From the NCBI RefSeq assembly GCF_001038485.1, contig NZ_LDUE01000060.1, forward strand, positions 114,611 to 178,610: a DNA stretch of 64,000 bases. Direction: 5' to 3'. Made by a program: the position numbers and the translations under genes. The notes under the pieces were generated by a model. It ran no database searches. It was not told the origin of the DNA and worked only from the letters and a program-made list of their open reading frames with translations. This DNA is from Ornithinibacillus californiensis (lineage in GTDB: Bacteria > Bacillota > Bacilli > Bacillales > Amphibacillaceae). Below are positions 60,479 to 64,000 of this stretch, piece by piece; position 1 is the stretch's first letter, and the number at the start of each line of letters is the position of its first letter.

Positions 60479-60900
60479 GAGCTTTAATTGCCTACTTATC
60501 ATACAGCGGAAATACGGAAGAAACTGCAGAATATATACTAGAAAAACTCTCATCACATGGGGTCATGGTCGATATGCACCGAATTGGAATTGATTCACCA
60601 GTTAATCCTTCTCACTATGATGTCATGTTTCTTGGAACGTTTACATGGGAAGATGGACGTACGCCAGACGAAGTGAAGGAATTTGTGTTAGAGATTGGAT
60701 ATAAGCCAGATAATATTGCAATTTTCGGTACTGGTGATACACAGTTTGGTTATTTTTGTGGTGCGGTTGACAAGCTAACAACGTTTTATAGAAGCAGATG
60801 GCAAGGTTTAAAAATTGAGCAGTCACCAAGAGGGTCACAAGAGCATCTAATTGACCATTGGTTGAAAGGGGTATTACAACATGAAGCAAACATTGCTTAA
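60475..60900 (+). CDS. nrdI: NrdI-like flavodoxin
   Basis: The 141-residue flavodoxin-like protein RALIAYLSYSGNTEETAEYILEKLSSHG has an FMN loop (S-G-N-T-E), then VMFLGTFTWEDGRTPDEVKEF and IAIFGTGDTQFGYFCGAVDKL. In class Ib systems NrdI generates oxidant for the Mn or Fe cofactor of NrdF. The likely start is TTG 60475, which overlaps the nrdE stop (TTGA), giving translational coupling. Upstream in-frame GTGs (60463, 60466) would be alternatives with no better ribosome site. It overlaps nrdF by 20 bases. Confidence 0.85.
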   Translation: MRALIAYLSYSGNTEETAEYILEKLSSHGVMVDMHRIGIDSPVNPSHYDVMFLGTFTWEDGRTPDEVKEFVLEIGYKPDNIAIFGTGDTQFGYFCGAVDKLTTFYRSRWQGLKIEQSPRGSQEHLIDHWLKGVLQHEANIA

Positions 60901-61924
60901 ACGAGCAAAGACATTGGAACCACGTTTTCCAAATAAAGCAACAAAAGTATTTGGTGGAGATTCCAGTGGCATTCTAAACTGGAATGATATCAAGTACCCA
61001 CATTGGTATAAAATGTACAAAAGACTCGTCGGTAATTATTGGCAGGCGGATGAAATTAATATGTTTTCGGATGTAAAGCAATTTCCTATGCTGACAAACG
61101 CAGAGCAGGAAGCGTATTTAAAAATTATCGGATTGTTATCGACTCTAGACGCACCGCAAACGAGAACTGCATTACTGTTATCCTTGCATGCATCAGATCC
61201 ATCTGTTCAGTCCATTATGGCAGTGATAGCGCAACAAGAAGCGGTTCATAATGAAAGTTATTCCTATGTCCTCTCTTCCGTCGTATCATTAAAAGAGCAA
61301 AACGAAGCATTTGAATTAGGAAGAAAAGATGCTATTTTATTAAAGCGTAACGCAAGGCTCATGGAAGGGTATAACCAGTTTGTCGAAGAACCAAGTACAG
61401 AAAATATATTAAAAACGCTCGTCTATACTTCCTTATTAGAAGGATTATTTTTCTACTCGGGATTTGCCTTTTTCTATAATCTCTCTAGAAATAATAAAAT
61501 GGTAGGGACCTCTACGATGATTAGTTATATTAACCGGGATGAACTAGAGCATGGAAGATTTATATCCGAGCTTTTTCGTGCCACGTTGGCGGAATATCCA
61601 GAGGAGAATACGGAGGAGTTTATCGAGTGGGTTTATCAAGAGTTTAGGCTAGCTGTAGCGTTAGAAATAGAGTGGTCATCCTATGTACTGGCTGATGTAG
61701 ACGGAATTGACCTTGAGCAAATGCAGGGTTATGTCAAATATCGTGCGAATAAGATGCTACGATTGCTTGGACTAAGTGATATTTACCCAGAACATATCGA
61801 TAATCCGATGAAATGGATTCGTGCTTATGTTGATAATATTGATGGGACCAAAACCGATTTCTTTGAACAAAAGTCTAGACAGTATACAAAGGCAAGCAGT
61901 ATGAACGGATTTGATGATTTATAA
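60881..61924 (+). CDS. nrdF: Ribonucleoside-diphosphate reductase beta subunit
   Basis: The 347-residue radical-generating subunit carries the dimetal ligands: TLDAPQTR (Asp), AQQEAVHNESYSYVL (Glu, His and the radical Tyr four residues after His), SLLEGLFFYSGF (Glu) and INRDELEHGRF (Glu, His). Thus the Tyr and all six ligands appear intact. ATG 60881 lies nine bases after AAGGGG, inside the nrdI end. A terminator follows. Confidence 0.93.
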   Translation: MKQTLLKRAKTLEPRFPNKATKVFGGDSSGILNWNDIKYPHWYKMYKRLVGNYWQADEINMFSDVKQFPMLTNAEQEAYLKIIGLLSTLDAPQTRTALLLSLHASDPSVQSIMAVIAQQEAVHNESYSYVLSSVVSLKEQNEAFELGRKDAILLKRNARLMEGYNQFVEEPSTENILKTLVYTSLLEGLFFYSGFAFFYNLSRNNKMVGTSTMISYINRDELEHGRFISELFRATLAEYPEENTEEFIEWVYQEFRLAVALEIEWSSYVLADVDGIDLEQMQGYVKYRANKMLRLLGLSDIYPEHIDNPMKWIRAYVDNIDGTKTDFFEQKSRQYTKASSMNGFDDL

Positions 61925-61932
61925 AATGAAAA

Positions 61933-61965
61933 AAGGACCGGATTTTCAGTTCCGGTCCTTACTAT
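61933..61965. terminator. Bidirectional terminator, nrdF and terC
   Basis: AAGGACCGGA (61933-61942) pairs with TCCGGTCCTT (61951-61960); T-rich runs lie on both sides (ACTATTTTATTT and, on the minus strand, TTTTTCATTTTAT). Confidence 0.88.
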
Positions 61966-61970
61966 TTTAT

Positions 61971-62756
61971 TTAAGAAGAAGACCCTTCTCGAGTTGCTTC
62001 CTTAGCTCCATTCTTACCTGACACAAACCAGCCAATCACAGCAATTCCAAGAAGAATAGCCCAGAATGCAATGGTCCAACCGGTACTATGTGGGAATTCA
62101 TGAGGTAAAACATTTACCTTATCGTGACTTAATGTAATCACAGCAAGCTTAACCCCAACCCAAGCAACAATTAAATAAGCAACTGTTTCTAGTGCAGGGC
62201 GTTTATCTAATAGTTGTACAAACCAGCCAGCAGCAAACTTAATTAAAATTAAACCAGCGATACCAGCTAATACAACAATCATGAATTGTCCAACATCCAT
62301 ACCACCGAAGTTACCTAAACCAGTTACAGGTAACACGATAGCTAATGCAACTGCTGCTAGAATAGAATCGATAGCAAAAGCTAAATCAGCTAAACCGATT
62401 TTAGCAACTGTAGGCCAGAAGCCTTTACCTGCTGATTCCTCTTCTAATTCGTCCTTGTCACCTTTTTTCGATCCAAAGTGATCTTGTATAACGTGTTTCA
62501 ATCCTAAATAGATTAAATAAGCAGCTCCGATTGCTTGCACTTGCCATACATTTGCAATAAATGAAATAGCAAATAATGCAGCAAAACGGAAGAGGAAAGC
62601 CATGAAAATACCGTAATTGATTGCTTTCTTTTTTTGTTCAGCTGGTAAATGTTTTGCGATAACTGCTAATACGAGTGCGTTGTCAGCAGACAATATCCCC
62701 TCTAACCCAATTAATATTAAGAGGGTCCAAGCATATTCTAACCAAATTGATTCCAT
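61971..62756 (-). CDS. TerC-family Mn2+ exporter (YceF/YkoY/MeeF type)
   Basis: The 261-residue membrane protein has seven or eight hydrophobic helices. The TerC signature is LEGILSADNALVLAVIAKHLP near residue 18 and IGLADLAFAIDSILAAVALA near residue 125, each with a conserved Asp in the membrane thought to bind Mn2+. The loop GSKKGDKDELEEESAGKG is acidic. TerC proteins (MeeF, MeeY) export Mn2+ and support exoenzyme metalation in Bacillus. It is governed by the yybP-ykoY riboswitch upstream. AAGGGAG lies nine bases before ATG 62756. Confidence 0.92.
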   Translation of the reverse strand: MESIWLEYAWTLLILIGLEGILSADNALVLAVIAKHLPAEQKKKAINYGIFMAFLFRFAALFAISFIANVWQVQAIGAAYLIYLGLKHVIQDHFGSKKGDKDELEEESAGKGFWPTVAKIGLADLAFAIDSILAAVALAIVLPVTGLGNFGGMDVGQFMIVVLAGIAGLILIKFAAGWFVQLLDKRPALETVAYLIVAWVGVKLAVITLSHDKVNVLPHEFPHSTGWTIAFWAILLGIAVIGWFVSGKNGAKEATREGSSS

Positions 62757-62776
62757 TAATTTTTCTCCCTTCCAAC

Positions 62777-62824
62777 ATAAAAAAATAGAGGCTTATACCA
62801 CCAGACATGGTAAAGGCCTCTAAA
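62777..62824 (-). terminator. Regulated terminator of the Mn riboswitch
   Basis: On the minus strand TAGAGGCCTTTACCA pairs with TGGTATAAGCCTCTA, followed by TTTTTTT. The GGTAAAGGTC segment just before it can instead pair with GACCTTTGCC of the aptamer. Confidence 0.85.
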
Positions 62825-62847
62825 AAAGTACAGACCTTTACCAAATT

Positions 62848-62947
62848 GGCAAAGGTCTTGCTAACAACACCGAAAGTTGCCAGAAATGCCGAGAGTATTC
62901 TGAGATACTCTGAAATGACGACATAACTGTTAAAGCTACTCCCCTTT
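62848..62947 (-). promoter_or_regulatory. yybP-ykoY manganese riboswitch
   Basis: On the minus strand the aptamer opens with AAAGGGGAGTAGC (62947-62935) and ends with GCAAGACCTTTGCC (62861-62848), the two conserved strands of the yybP-ykoY Mn2+ riboswitch, with internal stems such as GAGTATCTCAGAATACTC. It precedes a TerC-family Mn exporter. Mn2+ binding should stabilise the outer stem and prevent the terminator. Confidence 0.93.
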
Positions 62948-62961
62948 GAAATTATATTATA

Positions 62962-62990
62962 ATTTAATCACTATTTTGAGATAATGTCAA
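62962..62990 (-). promoter_or_regulatory. Promoter of the Mn riboswitch transcript
   Basis: On the minus strand TTGACA (62990-62985), 17-base spacer ending in TGA, and TTAAAT (62967-62962): an extended -10 promoter. Confidence 0.7.
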
Positions 62991-63077
62991 TAATTTGTCA
63001 TACCTTTGGGTGAGTGCCTCTACCTAATGTTAGTTTGATTTGTTTAAGTTCTTTTATACCAAGATGTTTACCTATGG

Positions 63078-63855
63078 TTATAAATCCCTTATATCAATTA
63101 ACTCACCGTTAGTGGCATCTACCATAAAATTACATTCTACCCTTGCACATAGCAGATAGCTTGTTGAACTAGGGTCCTTTACATAGACAGGTGTTACTTC
63201 GATATGCTTAATTACTTTCGCGATTGCTTCATCCTTAGTGGTTACTACTGAATCAGATTCCTCCAAAGATTGAAATCTGTCTAAGAAGAATTGATTATCA
63301 AAGAAAGTGGCTATCTTCATAGAACTGCGGTTAATAATTACTTTTAGTTTTCGATCAAATGCTTTGTATTTAACGATATGTGTTAACTCCGTGATAATAT
63401 AATTTCTTTCCGGATACATCCCAGTAAGTACCCATTTTCCTGAGTCATTAGTGTACTCTGAGCGGAGGAAGTCCTTAGTTTTCTCTACCACATGTTGAAC
63501 CTCTCCCTCGCTAAGAGGCTTGATAGTAAACTTCTCCATTGCCTCTTCCAAAGTAACCTCAGTAGAAAAATCAACTTCCTCAGAAGTAATTTCAACCTCA
63601 GTAGGGACATCCCATTCTATTTTCGTATTCAAATGTTTATACGTATCCAGACGATAGATGGATTCTGGTGAGATAATACCGGATTTGTCGTTTGAAATAT
63701 AAAACTGCTCTAGGTTCCAAACAGGTACCCATTTATTCGCCTCTTCATCAGGCATTTCAATCAAGTGAAAGTGGTTTTTTATCATTATTTGACAGAAGAC
63801 TCCCTCTTCCATCGCGAGAAGGTCTTTAGACCAGCGATAAGGGGGAGATGAATGT
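63078..63855 (-). pseudogene. YcdB/PepSY-like protein, 5' end cut by an IS element
   Basis: An ATG at 63812 gives 244 residues, but the ATG has no ribosome site, and the frame continues upstream as HSSPPYRWSKDLLA to about 63855, where the inserted element supplies a stop. So the visible part is probably the C-terminal portion of a longer protein. It contains EEAMEKFTIKPLSEGEVQHVVEKTKDFLRSEY and a C-terminal YLLCARVECNFMVDATNGELIDIRD strand pair reminiscent of YcdB/PepSY repeats, which occur in secreted or spore-associated proteins. Function is unknown. Whether the gene is expressed at all is doubtful. Confidence 0.6.
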
Positions 63856-64000
63856 CAATTGGCTATAGCCAAAAAACATATTGTTGTGATATGATTAGAA
63901 CATACGTTCCTTGCTAGTGAGGTGAGTCCATGTTAGTTAAAAAAGCGTATAAATTTCGTATTTTTCCTAATCAAAAACAAATCGAGCTAATCAATAAGAC
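63850..64000 (+). mobile_element. Left end of an IS200/IS605-type element
   Basis: The perfect 14-base palindrome TTGGCTATAGCCAA (63859-63872), just outside the displaced reading frame, has the place and size of the left-end hairpin of IS200/IS605 elements, which lack inverted terminal repeats. tnpB follows at 63930. The junction is about 63853-63856, after GATGAATG. The right end is outside the window. Confidence 0.7.
63930..64000 (+). CDS. tnpB: TnpB (IS200/IS605 OrfB), 5' end only
   Basis: ATG 63930 begins MLVKKAYKFRIFPNQKQIELINK, the standard N-terminus of IS200/IS605-family TnpB, an RNA-guided nuclease. GTGAGGTG lies six bases upstream. The window ends after 23 codons. No tnpA is seen between the left end and tnpB, so this may be a tnpB-only (IS1341-like) element. 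Confidence 0.85.
   Translation, partial: MLVKKAYKFRIFPNQKQIELINK

Overview
The window looks like the chromosome of a low-GC Gram-positive of the Bacillaceae, probably a halotolerant or alkaliphilic relative of Oceanobacillus/Ornithinibacillus. The evidence is strong AGGAGG-type ribosome sites, TTGACA/TATAAT promoters, cre-like sites, and B. subtilis-type genes (des-desK-desR, gltA/gltB, yutJ, yumC, htpX, yybP-ykoY riboswitch), plus a NaChBac-type sodium channel. The genus is inference.

Layout. 1-6 kb: a cut DUF1538 membrane protein, a coiled-coil protein, a YutJ-type NADH dehydrogenase, a secreted 28-residue-repeat protein, a SIMPL protein, HtpX and a hotdog thioesterase. 6-12 kb: a LytTR regulator next to a class I CoA-transferase, a DinG/YpvA-type helicase and a Nudix hydrolase. 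12-16 kb: DUF3231 protein and the membrane-fluidity module des-desK-desR. 16-22 kb: pseudouridine catabolism (psuK-psuG), WrbA-like flavoprotein, sodium channel, pentapeptide-repeat protein and a flavin monooxygenase. 22-32 kb: glutamate synthase, an RlmN paralogue, an AsnO-type asparagine synthetase with a decayed glutaminase half, and a DUF421 protein. 32-37 kb: a membrane diguanylate cyclase and an operon of ATP-grasp ligase, MurE-like ligase, Asp/Glu racemase and a small protein. 37-54 kb: a phenylacetyl-CoA catabolic island (ferredoxin-NADP reductase, paaI, VOC protein, paaX, paaABCD, EthD-like gene, three crotonases, aldehyde dehydrogenase, paaH, paaJ, FMN oxidoreductase, orphan 2-oxoacid dehydrogenase E1 alpha/beta). 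54-58 kb: a TrpXYZ-type ABC transporter and a sirtuin. 58-62 kb: a class Ib-like ribonucleotide reductase operon under a cobalamin riboswitch. 62-64 kb: a TerC-family Mn exporter under a yybP-ykoY riboswitch, then a YcdB-like gene cut by an IS200/IS605-type element whose tnpB runs off the edge.

The most notable signals are these. (1) Four near-identical operators, ATAACGTT-N5-AACGTTAT, lie over or just after the predicted start points of the reductase, paaI, paaA and E1 promoters, and they define a local regulon. It may include a substitute for the missing PaaE and a route into phenylacetyl-CoA. (2) The ATP-grasp/MurE-like/racemase operon resembles machinery for a D-amino-acid cell-wall branch or a cyanophycin-like peptide. 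(3) The AsnO paralogue has Ser in place of the catalytic Cys. (4) A dispersed palindromic element is present in five copies whose outer stems differ in sequence but stay fully paired. (5) Two non-coding arrays have different core words but the same 20-21 bp period, and a third array has a 51 bp period.
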